Part shown: in pieces, positions 11,423 to 23,009 of the stretch | Position numbering within the stretch: position 1 is the first letter of the stretch | Layout: each line of letters begins with the position of its first letter | Origin: Salticus scenicus | Lineage: Eukaryota > Arthropoda > Arachnida > Araneae > Salticidae | Direction: 5' to 3' | Length of the DNA: 64,000 nt | NCBI GenBank assembly: GCA_963930645.1 | Contig: OZ005655.1 | Coordinates: forward strand, 133,799,626-133,863,625 | Program-made: the position numbers and the translations under genes | The notes under the pieces: model-generated | What the model saw: the letters and a program-made list of their open reading frames with translations, nothing else | What the model was told of the DNA's origin: nothing | Databases searched by the model: none

Positions 11423-12545
11423 ACCAATTTTGAACGATCTAACTCATTTGGCTCAGATGCAAAAGAAAACGTAATCAGGACACCTCAAAACGTGTAAATG
11501 TGGTGAAAACTTTCGATAATTTAAAAGAACATTAAAATATCTTTCGAATGATGTATTAAAAATAATTTAATCATAATTAGAAATTGAAATTTGAAAATAT
11601 TACAGCGCCATCTGGCGGTAGAAATTTCTGTATTCCACTGTTCGATTCCAAATCAACAAAGCTTTCTAATGATGTATTACTTATGAAATTATTTTAATTA
11701 GTAGCTGAGATACAAAAGAAAACCTAATCAGGACCCCCTCAAAACGTGTAAATCGGGTGAAATCGGGTGAAAACGTGTAAATCTGGTGAAAACTTTCGAT
11801 AATATAAAAGAACTTTAAAATATCTTTCGAATGATGTATTAAAAATAATTTAATCATAATTGGAAATTGAAATATTGAAAATTGAAAATATTACAACGCC
11901 ATAAAAGAAAACTGATTCAGGAAACCTCAAAACGTGTAAATCTGGTGAAAACTTTCGATAATTTTTAAGAACTTTAAAATATCTTTCGAATGATGTATTA
12001 AAAATAATTTAATCCTAATTAGAAATTGATATATTGAAATTTGAAAATATTACAGCGCCAACTAGCGGTACGAATTTCTGTATTCCACTGTTCGATTCCA
12101 AATGAAAAAGCGTTCTAATGATGTATTACTTATGAAATTATTTTAATTAGTAGCTGAGATGCAAAAGAAAACCTAATCAGGAGACCTCAAAACGTGTAAA
12201 TCAGGTGAAAACTTTGGATAATATAAAAAAAATTAAAATATCTTTCAAATGATGTATTAAAAATAATTTAATTGTAATTAGAAATTGAAATTTTAAAATA
12301 TTAATGCGCCATCTTGCGGTAGAAATTTCTGTAATGTACAGTTCGATTCCAAATCAACAAAGCTTTCTAATGATGTATTACTTATGAAATTATTTTAATT
12401 ACTAACTGAGATACAAAAGAAAACTGATGTGGGACACCTCAAATCGTGTAAATCTGGTGAAAACTTTCGATAATATAAATGAACTTTAAAATATCTTTCG
12501 AATGATGTATTAAAAATAATTTAATCATAATTGGAAATTGAAATA
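11423..12545. repeat. ~253-bp tandem array, about 4.5 units, one truncated
   Basis: The marker AAAAGAAAAC recurs at about 11461, 11714, 11903, 12163 and 12415 (spacings about 253, 189, 260 and 252). Each unit carries CAAAACGTGTAAATC, then TTTCGAATGATGTATTAAAA, then an AGCGCCATCTGGCGG-type block and TGTTCGATTCCAAATC. The second unit breaks off inside the GCGCCA block, losing its last ~65 bp. The fifth ends at about 12545. Confidence 0.88.
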
Positions 12546-13182
12546 CGCGTATTAGAATAAAATTTAATTTGGAATTAAAATGTAAACATTTTGTTTATTG
12601 ACGAAAATCGATGAAATTGGAACTGCAAGTTTATTTTGTGGTGTTAAGATTGTATACCAAGTGTCGCGTGCTAATTCTAAAAATTCAAGAAAATAGAAAA
12701 TTGCAATTTTTTATCCCACTTAAAATACTTCTGATTATCAACGGCAGGTGGTTTTTTTTTTAATCGTTTCCGAGCAAACATCTCTCTTCCTTGAAGTGGT
12801 TCCCATGGTAACGAAAAGCGGCAAAGAACACGTAATACAATCTCATCCAAGGAAAGTTGCGTATTCAATTTCAATGGGTTTAATGGCTAAAATTTAAAAA
12901 ATTACAACTCATTCACTTTTTGAAATTTTCTTTCAATCTTTTGGAAATTGAATTATGGAAGCCAGATCTATATACAAAAAAAAAAAAAAAAAAAAAAAAA
13001 AAGATTTATCTCTAAACGCTTTTGAGTTATAAAATGTTTTGTGAAAAAATTGATGTTTCGTAAAATCTAAAAATATGGATTGCTAATCCGTATTTTGTAA
13101 AAATGTTTATATGGTTCGAAAGAGGATTAAATGGCCTTTCTTTATATACCAGTTGTTAAGAAATGGAACAGTTACTCGGTCG
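12546..13182. other. Unique interior of the Helitron
   Basis: Contains a minus-strand open frame of 65 codons (12677-12874) with mixed composition but no domain I recognise, and a ~26-base poly-A tract (about 12977-13002). It could be a captured host fragment, since Helitrons capture sequence, but nothing here proves that. Confidence 0.4.
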
Positions 13183-13184
13183 TA

Positions 13185-13440
13185 CAGGGCGTTTCAAAAA
13201 AGACTATCGACCCTTTTTAAAACTTTTTTTTTTAATATAAAAAATCCGTATTTAAAAAAAAAAAATTGTACCGTAAGAATCGGTAATAAATGCTCTTTCT
13301 ATTGTTTGAGGTGTATTTTGATATCTCGAACCGTTCGAGCAGGATCGCTATCCAAAAACCCACGAAATTTTCTCTCTGCTTTTTCTTTTGAGGTAAGCGG
13401 TCCCGGTCGAAAATGATGATCGCGTGCCATTTTGAATCGT
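13185..13440 (-). mobile_element. Possible end of a second TA-flanked transposon inside the Helitron
   Basis: After TA at 13183-13184 comes CAGGGCGTTTCAAAAAAGAC, which resembles the terminal repeat of Tc1/mariner-superfamily elements. About 110 bp inward a minus-strand frame of about 43 codons begins with ATG near 13431 and ends near 13300. It reads MARDHHFRPGPLTSKEKAER and matches no family I know. No matching opposite end found. Confidence 0.3.
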
Positions 13441-13660
13441 TTTTTCGTTAGACAATGGTCTACATTTTAATAATTATCTCCGCTAATTAGGGTCGCAACG
13501 TTTAGCAAATTAGATAACGTAGATCTGCGATAAATTCTCTGTCCGAAGGTACCTGTTCGAAGTCCGTGCGACCGTTAGTGGCGGAGCCTTTGCTGTTGCA
13601 AGGCGTTTCTCACAGACAGACACACAGACACACGCGTACAGATTTTAATAATATAGGAGA

Positions 13661-14130
13661 TGTAGATTTTTTGTTTCATTTTTCTTCCCGATTTTTTTTT
13701 CTGCTATATATTTTTTCATTTATCTTTATAACTTTTTTGTAATTTGTTCAAAATATTTACATTTATAATCTGAAACTATATAACTAAAAAATATAGGAAG
13801 TGTGTTAGCACAAGATTTCAAGTGCCAGGATTTTTTTTTTTCTTTTTCAATTTTGTATGGTTACTGCTTATGAGGGCATTTTTTATGCATAATTTGTTTG
13901 TGATATACAGTGATTATATATATATATATATACTTCCTAAAATTATATTTATGGGTATTTAAGTAGGTATGTGTCTATGAAAGGAAAAGAAAGAACTTTT
14001 TGAAACTCATAATTTATACACAATATTTCTTTTCATAACAAGGGATTTAGAAAACAATTTATTATACTTTGCTGTATCTCTAAATTGATAAGTGTTCTGA
14101 CCAATAAAAATATAAAAATAAATAAAGAAT
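13661..14130. other. A+T-rich sequence with short AT microsatellite
   Basis: (AT)n at about 13915-13931 and several poly-T runs. No gene seen. Confidence 0.55.
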
Positions 14131-14403
14131 AGCTTTATTGATTACATTGCATGGTCTACCACAGCATGAAAGATGAAAGAACAAAGAAATTTATTCAACA
14201 TCTGCGGTCCGTTAAATGGAAAAGAAAACAATAAGAAATCTTTCTATTACGAAGATATTTATCTTAAAATCATATAAGTATTTCTTAATGTGTATAACAA
14301 CATATTGCCTACACAAAATGAAACTATGTCTTTCGCATTTTTACGAAATAGGTTTTGTTTTGCATTATTGCGTTTGCTATTTCAAGGCAGAAAATAAATA
14401 TAA
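14131..14403 (+). repeat. Dispersed repeat D, copy 2
   Basis: Partner of 3728-3990. Order and orientation of the conserved blocks are the same. An open frame of 77 codons (14216-14449) crosses it but has no match to the other copy's frame. Confidence 0.6.
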
Positions 14404-15204
14404 CAAAAACAAAAATCAGAAAATAGATGAAGTAAACCGAAACTCATGAATAATTTTTTCATGCATGCTACTAAAATATTGCATTAAAACAATTAAAATG
14501 AATATTAGTGCAATTAGTTTCTAATGTGGCAATAACTTTTTAATTTAAGAAAACATCATCTGAATATATTGTTATTTTTAATTTCTCTTACTGATATATA
14601 GAAAGAAAAATAACGTTTTGATTGTGTTTTCGAAATTTCATTTTTACTATATTTATACGTTTTTAGCTCCGCTAAATCCGAAAATCCTGCTATAAATGTT
14701 TCCCCTGTGTGACAATGATCAGTATAATACAGAAACCTGATTAAACGGCTAGTCCAAATTCAGTACTCAAAATCTGCGTTATATAAAGATGCTAATCGAA
14801 ACAGTCTTTGTGTAGAAGGAATATCCGAGTACTGTCTCCGCGTAAAAAAAAATTTAAGAAATTTCTCGCTAGTAAACCGCATTTAGCACACTCACAAAAT
14901 AAATTAATAAGCAAAAGTGAACACATGTACACACACGCGCACTCACACTTGTATATATATATGTATATGTATAACTTCACTATGTACACTATTTGGTGTG
15001 TATACAATTTATAGATAATATACAGGAGTACTGGAAATGACCCAAATATTTTTTCAGTTTTGTATGATGTAGTTATAAATGTTTTACTAAATCATGCCAT
15101 GACAAAAAAAAAATATCTCTTTAAGTAAGCAATAAATTGTTTTTCAAGCAAATTTTCGAAATGGATTTTTTTTAATAACATGTTACATAGCCGCCTTAAT
15201 CTAA
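14404..15204. other. A+T-rich sequence, nothing recognised
   Basis: Only short AC and AT runs (about 14926-14972). Open frames here are short and overlap on both strands. Confidence 0.5.
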
Positions 15205-15207
15205 TAA

Positions 15208-15417
15208 CACTGCTCAGAAAAAAATCGAAATCTGATACTATTCTTGCTGATTCTTATGTAAAATGACCTCCTGAAGCCGAATATGACTCCCATTTTACCC
15301 AATCACCAACGGTTTTCTAGATACACCACCACCTCCCACAATTTCTTTCTCTGTTCGATAATTTTATGATCATTAATTTGATATGAAGAATGAAAAATAA
15401 TTAATTTAACACCTAAA

Positions 15418-15462
<45 letters not shown>

Positions 15463-15537
15463 TTTAAAAAATAAAATTATAAACAGATAATATATATATA
15501 TATATATATAAAGTTTAAAAAATAACATTATAAACAG

Positions 15538-15572
<35 letters not shown>

Positions 15573-15978
15573 CATATGTAATGCAAAATTTCAGTGCCAA
15601 ATACCCCACCTCGCCCCCCCTCCCCCCCCAAAAAAATCCTTTGTCGCAAATGTCCATGTTTTAGAATTTTCCACCTGTCTAGTTCGTCAGAAGATATTTA
15701 ACAATAAAATATATATGTACATATATCATTTTAATCCATTATATTCCAGATATAATAGAGTTATGTAAAATGACCTCCGGAATTCGAATATGACTCCCAT
15801 TTTACCCAATCACCAACGGTTTTCTAGATACACCACCACCTCCCACAATTTCTTTCTCTGTTCGATAATTTTATGATCATTAATTTGATATGAAGAATGA
15901 AAAATAATTAATTTAACACCTAAAAACAATATATATATATATATATATATAAAGTTTAAAAAATAACATTATAAACAG

Positions 15979-16035
<57 letters not shown>

Positions 16036-16184
16036 CATATGTAATGCAAAATTTCAGTGCCAAATACCCCCCCCTCGCCCCCCCTCACCCCAAAAAAAAA
16101 TCCTTTGTCGCAAATGTCAATGTTTTAGAATTTTCCACCTGTCTAGTTCCTCAGAAGATATTTAACAATAAAATATATATGTAC

Positions 16185-16224
<40 letters not shown>

Positions 16225-16634
16225 ACATATATCATTTTAATCCATTATATTCCAGATATAACAGAGTTATGTAAAATGACCTCCGGAATTCGAATATGAC
16301 TCCCATTTTACCCAATCACCAACGGTTTTCTAGATACACCACCACCTCCCACAATTTCTTTTCCTGTTAGATAATTTTATGATCATGAATTTGATTTGAA
16401 GAATGAAAAATAGTTAATTTAACACCTAAAAACAAAAAATATATAAAGTTTAAAAAATAGCATTAATAACAGATTAAAAAAAATATATTACATATATAAT
16501 GCAAAATTTCAGTGCCAATTACCACACCCCCTCCCCCCCACGAAAAAAAAACCTTTGTCGCAAATGTCAATGTTTTAGAATTTTCCACCTGTCTAGTTCC
16601 TCAGAAGATATTTAACAAGAAAATATATATGTAC

Positions 16635-16694
<60 letters not shown>

Positions 16695-17279
16695 ATATAT
16701 GATTTTAATCCATTATATTCCAGATATAATAGAGTTATGTAAAAAGACCTCCGGAATTCGAATATGACTCCCATTTTACCCAATCACCAACGGTTTTCTA
16801 GATACACCACCACCTCCCACAATTTCTTTTCCTGTTAGATAATTTTATGATCATGAATTTGATTTGAAGAATGAAAAATAGTTAATTTAACACCTAAAAA
16901 CAAAAAATATATAAAGTTTAAAAAATAGCATTAATAACAGATTAAAAATATATATTACATATATAATGCAAAATTTCAGTGCCAAATACCACACCCCCTC
17001 CCCCCCACGAAAAAAAAAAAACCTTTGTCGCAAATGTCCATGTTTTAGAATTTTCCAACTGTGTAGTCCCTCAGAAGATATTTAACAGTCAAAATAAATC
17101 TCCCCATCCCAAAAATCAAATTATAGCCCTAAAATTACCGAAAAAGGGTAAAATTAGGGGGCCTTTACAAAAAATGGTGGGTGATAGGGCAAAATGGGCG
17201 TCATATTCGGATTCAGGAGGTCATTTTACATAAAAATATGCTGAAATGGTGTCAGAGGCAATTTTCATGCCAAGCAGTG
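15208..17279. mobile_element. CACTGCT-ended inverted-repeat element with amplified interior
   Basis: The ends read CACTGCTCAG (15208) and, inward from the right, CACTGCTTGG (17279), flanked by TAA on both sides (15205-15207 and 17280-17282). The inverted repeat continues about 100 bp with a strong block TGTAAAATGACCTCCTGAA followed by CCGAATATGAC and CCCATTTT. A 3-bp TAA duplication fits PIF/Harbinger-like elements, whereas CACTG ends recall Chapaev/CMC-type elements, so the superfamily is left open. There is no transposase. The interior is four tandem ~500-bp units. A smaller relative with one unit lies at 60888-61534. Confidence 0.82.
15257..17235 (+). repeat. Four-unit tandem array (~470-507 bp) inside the inverted-repeat element
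   Basis: The start block TGTAAAATGACCTCC recurs at 15257, 15764, 16270 and 16738. Each unit holds the TTTTCTAGATACACCACCACC block, a TTAATTTAACACCTAAA block, an (AT)n stretch in units 1 and 2, a C-rich/A-rich block, and the GTCGCAAATGTC...TTTTAGAATTTTCCA block. The joins between units carry (AT)n or (GT)n of different lengths: none after unit 1, (GT)n at 16198-16224 after unit 2, and at 16647-16692 after unit 3. Confidence 0.9.
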
Positions 17280-17282
17280 TAA

Positions 17283-17512
17283 TCTGTTTATCAGCTTTCA
17301 TTGATTTGTTTGTGAGTGTTTCCGTGTGTGTGTTACCAAAATATCTTAAAAACAAATATTAACAGTAAATAAAATCTCGATACATTAAATTTGTATTGTA
17401 TGAGACACTAGTGTAAGCGAAAATTGTCGTTGTTATTATTTAACGTCTAAACTCCACTAAACAACACAAAATATCATACAATTTTATATACGCAGAAGTA
17501 TATTTACCACAT
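17283..17512. other. Spacer, nothing recognised
   Basis: Plain A+T-rich sequence between the element and the stray junction copy. Confidence 0.5.
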
Positions 17513-17601
17513 TAATATATATATATATGTGTGTGTGTGTGTGCGTGTGTATGTACATATATCATTTTAATCCAATAAATTCCAGATATAATAGAGTTAT
17601 G
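17513..17601 (+). repeat. Stray copy of the array junction sequence
   Basis: An (AT)n(GT)n tract, then TGTACATATATCATTTTAAT, CCAATAAATTCCAGATATAA and TAGAGTTATG. The same order occurs at the joins between units of the upstream array (about 15716-15768, 16190-16274 and 16640-16742), yet this copy lies about 235 bp outside the element's right end. Confidence 0.8.
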
Positions 17602-18841
17602 ATGGGCGTTCATTTCGATTTTTTTTTAATACATACATCATTTATAGACACTCGAACAGAAGATACAAATATTGCTAAATGCATTTATTTGATATTGTAT
17701 TCGGAAAATTTGGAATGTAGGGACAATTTTGAGCCAGGAAGTTCAGTGGATGGCAATCCCTAACATGAATGTGTATATGAAATAACATTATTTACTAAAA
17801 CTGTTTCTATATGATGATCATAATGATTCTATTTTTAGTATGACTAACACTGTGTTAAAACTGTTTCTATATGATGTTTAACGCTCACTGGATTTGTTGA
17901 AACACATTGAATCTTACTTTTCACAGTATTAATCTATCTTTGAGTCTGGATAAGAGAAAGTAGTGTGAGTTCCACATCTGATTTGTTAATTTTTCTAGTT
18001 ACTAAAGTGAACTTTCCATGATCTGCAAAATTAAAAGGAATTTTAAGTTAGATTACTGAAATTTTTAATCGATTTTTACATTTTGTACCCTCCTATTCTA
18101 CGCAATTTTGGATTTTATAATATGTGTCGAAACTAAGTATCAAGGAAAAGATGTCATGGTCAAGGTTTTCTAATACGCTGTTTATTCAAAAAATTTAAAT
18201 TATAAATTTTAAGTATAACGAATTTGTGCAAATTAATGTTTTAATTAATAGTGATTTGGAACAATATTCATATCGACATAATTTTCTTAAATATTTATGC
18301 TAAATTCATATTGTAATGTAGTTATATTATTTTAGTACGTATTTCTGTGCCGTCTTTTGTAATAGAGCTATTAAAGCTTTGTAATTTAAATCAGTCTTTA
18401 ATTAAACAGAAAATTTTAAAACATTTAGCTTCTGTCGTTATTGGTAAAATGAATACTCTTAATATTACGAAAATAAGTTTATTTTCAAGAAAATGTATCT
18501 AAAAGTGAATAAATAGATGAATGATCTCAATATTAATATAAATGGTTATCAATACAGAGTGAAAACCTAGAAGATTATTTGACTTCATCAATTGCCTTTC
18601 TTTAAAATGTTGGAGCTTAAGTATTCTATCGAAGTGTTTAATTTTAAAAATATTTTACATGTAGGGGTTAGTGAAGATATAAGTTAAAGATTCAAGACAT
18701 AACCATCTGAAAAATTGTGGAATGTGAATAAAAGCAATATGTCTTTCAGTGTTAAGCTCCAAAATAAGAAATATCACAGTATTGAACAGCTTGAACGTTT
18801 TTCATTAGGTTTTGTACGATTAGTGTCGACCATAAGCAATT

Positions 18842-18874
<33 letters not shown>

Positions 18875-19321
18875 GTATACTGCAAAAGCATCTGCATGCA
18901 TATTTACAGGCATTACTCTGAGTGATATGCATCTCTATTCACATTCAGTGACTGAAAAGCCCTACCCACAAAAGTTATTTTTAAATTTGGTTAACATAAC
19001 TCATCCAAATTTGATACGCAATTTTACTGCTGTCAGTTTAATATTTTAATCTTCATGTAATAATCCCTACAATGCAGGTTCATAAGAAATATTAGTTTAT
19101 TCTTGCATGTTAGGATTTTTTTTTTTTTTCGAATGAATTTCTACGTTTTTAAAAGAAAAGGATGATATTAAAATTGTGCATGATAGTATCATGCATAATA
19201 AATTAAATCTATACCGAATTATTTACAATGAAAATATTTCTAATAGTTCAAGCTTGTTCTACGACTGCACTGTAAATTTTTGCAATCGTAAGAAAATCTT
19301 AACTGTGCAATCGTAAGATAA
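17602..19321. other. A+T-rich sequence with an (AAT)n microsatellite
   Basis: (AAT)n at 18844-18871. A short direct repeat TAAAACTGTTTCTATATGAT occurs at about 17798 and 17856. No gene seen. Confidence 0.6.
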
Positions 19322-19651
19322 TACAGGTGGACATAATTATAAGACACCTATCTAATTTGACAAATAGTGAAAGAAAAGATTCAGAACTTAAAAAATGTTT
19401 TAACAAATACGTCAAAGACATAAATTTATTCTGTTATCACACATAATTGTTTTACAGAAATGATATTTTTATAGAGTTTAATTTAAAAAAATTAAAAATA
19501 CCATGGACAAAACTATAAGACACCCCAACATTTTAATTAAAAAACCTGCTTTTTTTCGAAAATAATGTGCAATATGCAAATTTTCTGCACGCTGTTATGA
19601 CGTCAGCAGTTAACTAAAGCAGAGGATAACCGACTTCAAGCGCTTACAAAC

Positions 19652-20651
19652 ATGCCACGAGGTACAGAATTGAAAGAAAGTAAAAATCGCGAAATTTGGA
19701 GATTAAATGGAACTGGTGCTTCAATTAATAATATTTCAAAAGTTATTAAACGCTCTAGATGTGAAATTAGAAATGTTTTGAAAAGAGGAATTAATGGATC
19801 GGTGATTAAAAGATCTGGTCGTACTCCTTCCTTGTCCTCGAGAGACAGACGCCATGTGCTTTCGCTCGGTACTCAGAATAAGATGACAACTACAGGCATT
19901 AAAAATGCTTTGAAACTGAATTGTTCTATGAGAACCATTCACAGGGTGTTGCATTATTCTCCCTATGTGAAATATAAAAAATTGAAGAAAAAAACCACCG
20001 CTTCTAAGCCGGCACAAAATGGAGCGTCTAAACTTTGCTAAACAAACTATGGCCTGGACATCCAAATGGTACTCTGGGTTATTTTCTGATGAAAAAAAAA
20101 TAACCTGGAAGGTCCTGACGGGTTTCAATATTATTGGCATGATTTACGGAAGTCTCCTCATGTACTAATGAGCCGCTAAATGAGTGGAGGCTCAGTAATG
20201 GTTTTGGCTGGTTTTTCGGCTCAAGAGAAAACGGATATTGTTTTTGTGCATTCAAGAATGAATTCCGAAAAGTATAAGAATCTTCTTAAAGATCAACTAG
20301 CCATCCATATACGGTTAACTTCTTTGTGGCGAAAACTACACTTTCCAGCACGATTACGCGCCGATTCATCCATCACACGAAACAAAAAAGTGGCTTTCAG
20401 AGAAAAGTATTAATGTTCTCCCATGGCCTTTTCGCTCTCCAGACTTAAATTCCATCGAAAACTTGTGGGGGATCTTAGCTCGTGCGGTTTACCGAAATGG
20501 GAGGCAGTTTATATGTGTCAAAGACTTAAAGAATGCTATAAAATGTGCTTGGGAAGAACTGTCTTGCGATATTTTGTTATAATTAATAGATTCGATGCCG
20601 AATCGCATTTTTCATGTTATAAAAAAGAATGGCGGTTCCACCAAATATTGA
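19652..20651 (+). pseudogene. Tc3-like transposase pseudogene (several frameshifts and stops)
   Basis: Starts at ATG 19652 (MPRGTELKESKNREIWRLNG) and spans about 333 codons, the usual length for Tc3-like transposases. The N-terminus has a helix-turn-helix (TGASINNISKVIKRSRCEIR). The catalytic core follows in pieces: LFSDEKK (first Asp), GPDGFQYYWHDLRKSP, GGSVMVLAGFSA, FQHDYAPIHPS (second Asp) and SPDLNSIENLWGIL (Glu), with 34 residues between the second Asp and the Glu by my count. The end is SMPNRIFHVIKKNGGSTKY and a TGA at 20649-20651. Breaks: a frameshift near 20020, another near 20095 in an A-run, an in-frame TAA near 20176, a shift near 20320 and a TAA near 20579. Confidence 0.9.
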
Positions 20652-20685
20652 ATAACCATGTTAGAGGATTTTCTTTTAGTCCATT

Positions 20686-20714
20686 AGTGTCTGCTAATTA
20701 TGTTGACCACTGTA
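20686..20714 (-). repeat. Internal third copy of the Tc3-like terminal motif
   Basis: Read on the minus strand: TACAGTGGTCAACATAATTA, closely matching the right terminus including the TA. It lies 35 bp after the transposase stop codon. Confidence 0.75.
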
Positions 20715-20930
20715 TTTGGGAAAAACGGTTGGTGTCTTATAATTTTGTCCATTATGTTTTTAAGTTTTTTCATTAAATTGCATGAAAATATCATTATTAT
20801 AAAATAATTATATATGATAACAGAATAAATTTATGTTTTTGACGTATTTGATAAAACATTTTTAAGCTCTGAAACTTTTCTTTCACTATTCATCTAATTA
20901 GGTAGTCTTATAATTATGTCCACCACTGTA

Positions 20931-22978
20931 GTAGATATTTAGTAAGCGACAGAGATTTCACATAAGTATATTGAAAAACATTAAGATTATTTCTAGTATA
21001 ATATTTATATCATAAATGATATTTTAAAACAGGTCTAACATATTTACAATAAAATATATTTATAATAGCATTTACACAATCTAAGAGAGTTGAAAATTCA
21101 CAAATTGACTAATTTTCAGACGGAGAACACTTTGATTTTATAACTTTTCGATTTATTATACTAAAAAGTGTCTAAACATAAAAAAAAAAAAAAAATGAAA
21201 GTAAACACAAAAGAGTAGGTTTCCCATAATTATAGTACAGGGAATATTCAATTAAAAATCATTTCTTGTATTTCATATTTATTTCTTTTATTACATCTGC
21301 AGAAAAATACCATATCCAGAAAACAGTTTAACGGAAGTTTCAACTTTACTTTCTCTTAAGAAACATTTATCCTGTTCTTAGAATTTATTTTTTTATATCT
21401 TTACAATAGATTTTCTTTAATTTAAATAAGAATGAAAATAAAAACTACCCTTAGTATTCATTATGATTTATATGAAATTTTTGCAATAAAAAATCCTTTG
21501 CATTAAGTAATATTGAATCAATCTTATAAATTACCGTATTCAGTATATAATTTATTTTGGTATTTGCGTATGATGGCTTTAAATTACAAATACCTTAGCA
21601 CAAAATGTCTTTAGGCAAAATATAAATAACCGAAATTGTATCACAAAAGAAAACATAAATTTGAACATAATTATTCATCTTTTGAAATATAAATTGTAAA
21701 AATGCTACAACGCAAATAAATTTAAGATGTATTAGATATTTTATATCCCAGGGGATTTTTTGGATAAACATACTTATAAAATACACTTTTAATCCATTAT
21801 TTATGGCATAAACATTAATGATGGAGAAGCGAAAAATTTCTTTTTTATATTAAAATGCTTCTAAATATGAGACATAAGAAAAATGAATTAAGTTTGATTA
21901 TTTTTTGATTAGCTTAAAACTAAATTTTATACAGTTTTTAACATATATCTTAATTTTTTAAATTATTTTAGGCAAAAATCAGCTAATGTGCATAATAAGA
22001 TGCAAATGCAAAATAACTTTTTTTGACTTGTATAGAACTGTAGTTTACAGACTGGCTTACAAAAATAGAATATATATATATATATATTAAACAAATAAAA
22101 ATATTTACATGTGGTACTATACAAATGAGTATATATATTCATTGAGTTTGTAAAAGAAACTAAGGCAAAAAATCTATTTAAACTTATTTTAGATTACTTT
22201 TATGTCTTGGATATTTCAAGATAATCTTAAAGAGTTTATTGTTATAAATTGATATTACAAAAGACAACAAAATATTTTTCACACATTGACAAACACAAAT
22301 TGTCATCGTGATTTCATATTCCATTTCAATTTGAATATAACCTCTTTGCAAATCGACCTTATATTGTCAGATAACTGAAAATAATTTTATTATAAAGCAA
22401 GTAATAGAATGTATTAATTTTAATATGATCATAAATAAATAAATAAATATATATATATATATAATATATATACTAAATGTTTTACAAATGTATGAAATTA
22501 TTAATGCCATTAATGCTAAAATTAGGCGCGTTTCGTAAACGGTTATTGCAGTTATTCCTAAGTTGTTGCTTCAACTCTTGATTTAATTAACTATAGCCTT
22601 ACATTTCTATACCCTACAGAAAAAAAAAAACTTTTTGACAAAGTTCAGTTAAAAAAAGGAAGCTATTCCAAATTTTATCATTTACTGTTGTTAAATTAAC
22701 ATATTTATCTACATTATATATATATATACATCATTTAAAACGTCCATGGAAAAAATTCTATCACTTTAATAGGCAAATTTGTCTTGACTTTCCATTTTTA
22801 TTTTCATTTTTTAAAGCTCAAATATAAAACTTTCTCTTTTACCTACTTTAAATAATAAAATATAAGCTAATTCAAAGGACATACTTATTATCTGAACTGA
22901 ATTTTAGGTTTAGGAAACAACTAGACATATTCCATTGCGAACAAAAGAAATAAAAACTGCATTTATGTTTAGACACTC

Positions 22979-23009
<31 letters not shown>

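Larger units (their letters stand above)
10582..13660 (-). mobile_element. Non-autonomous Helitron with internal tandem arrays
   Basis: On the minus strand the 5' end reads TCTCCTATATTATTAAAATC at 13660, and the 3' end finishes in CTAG at 10582-10585. The flanking host bases are A before the 5' end and T after the 3' end, the A/T insertion rule of Helitrons, with no target duplication. Eight bases before the CTAG is the perfect 14-bp palindrome ACCCGCTAGCGGGT (10594-10607), able to form the subterminal hairpin these elements carry. The 3079-bp interior has no Rep/helicase gene. It holds a ~250-bp array, a G+C-rich array and unique sequence. Class assignment rests on the two termini together. 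Confidence 0.78.
19324..20928 (+). mobile_element. Tc3-like DNA transposon with long inverted repeats
   Basis: TA dinucleotides (19322-19323 and 20929-20930) flank ends CAGGTGGACATAATTATAAG (left) and CAGTGGTGGACATAATTATA (right, inward). The inverted similarity continues for roughly 200 bp and includes an inner repeat of the end motif (ATGGACAAAACTATAAGAC at 19503-19521, and its inverted match within 20731-20752). This inverted-repeat/direct-repeat arrangement is known for Tc3 and related elements. One broken transposase gene on the plus strand fills the interior, so the copy is full length but dead. Confidence 0.92.

Noticed and set aside
11640..11660. TGTTCGATTCC resembles a tRNA/SINE B box
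   Set aside because: No A box at the right distance and no clover-leaf. The word repeats with the 253-bp unit.
16512..16742. Open frames through the (GT)n/(AT)n junctions of the array (for example poly Val-Cys)
   Set aside because: Pure microsatellite translation.
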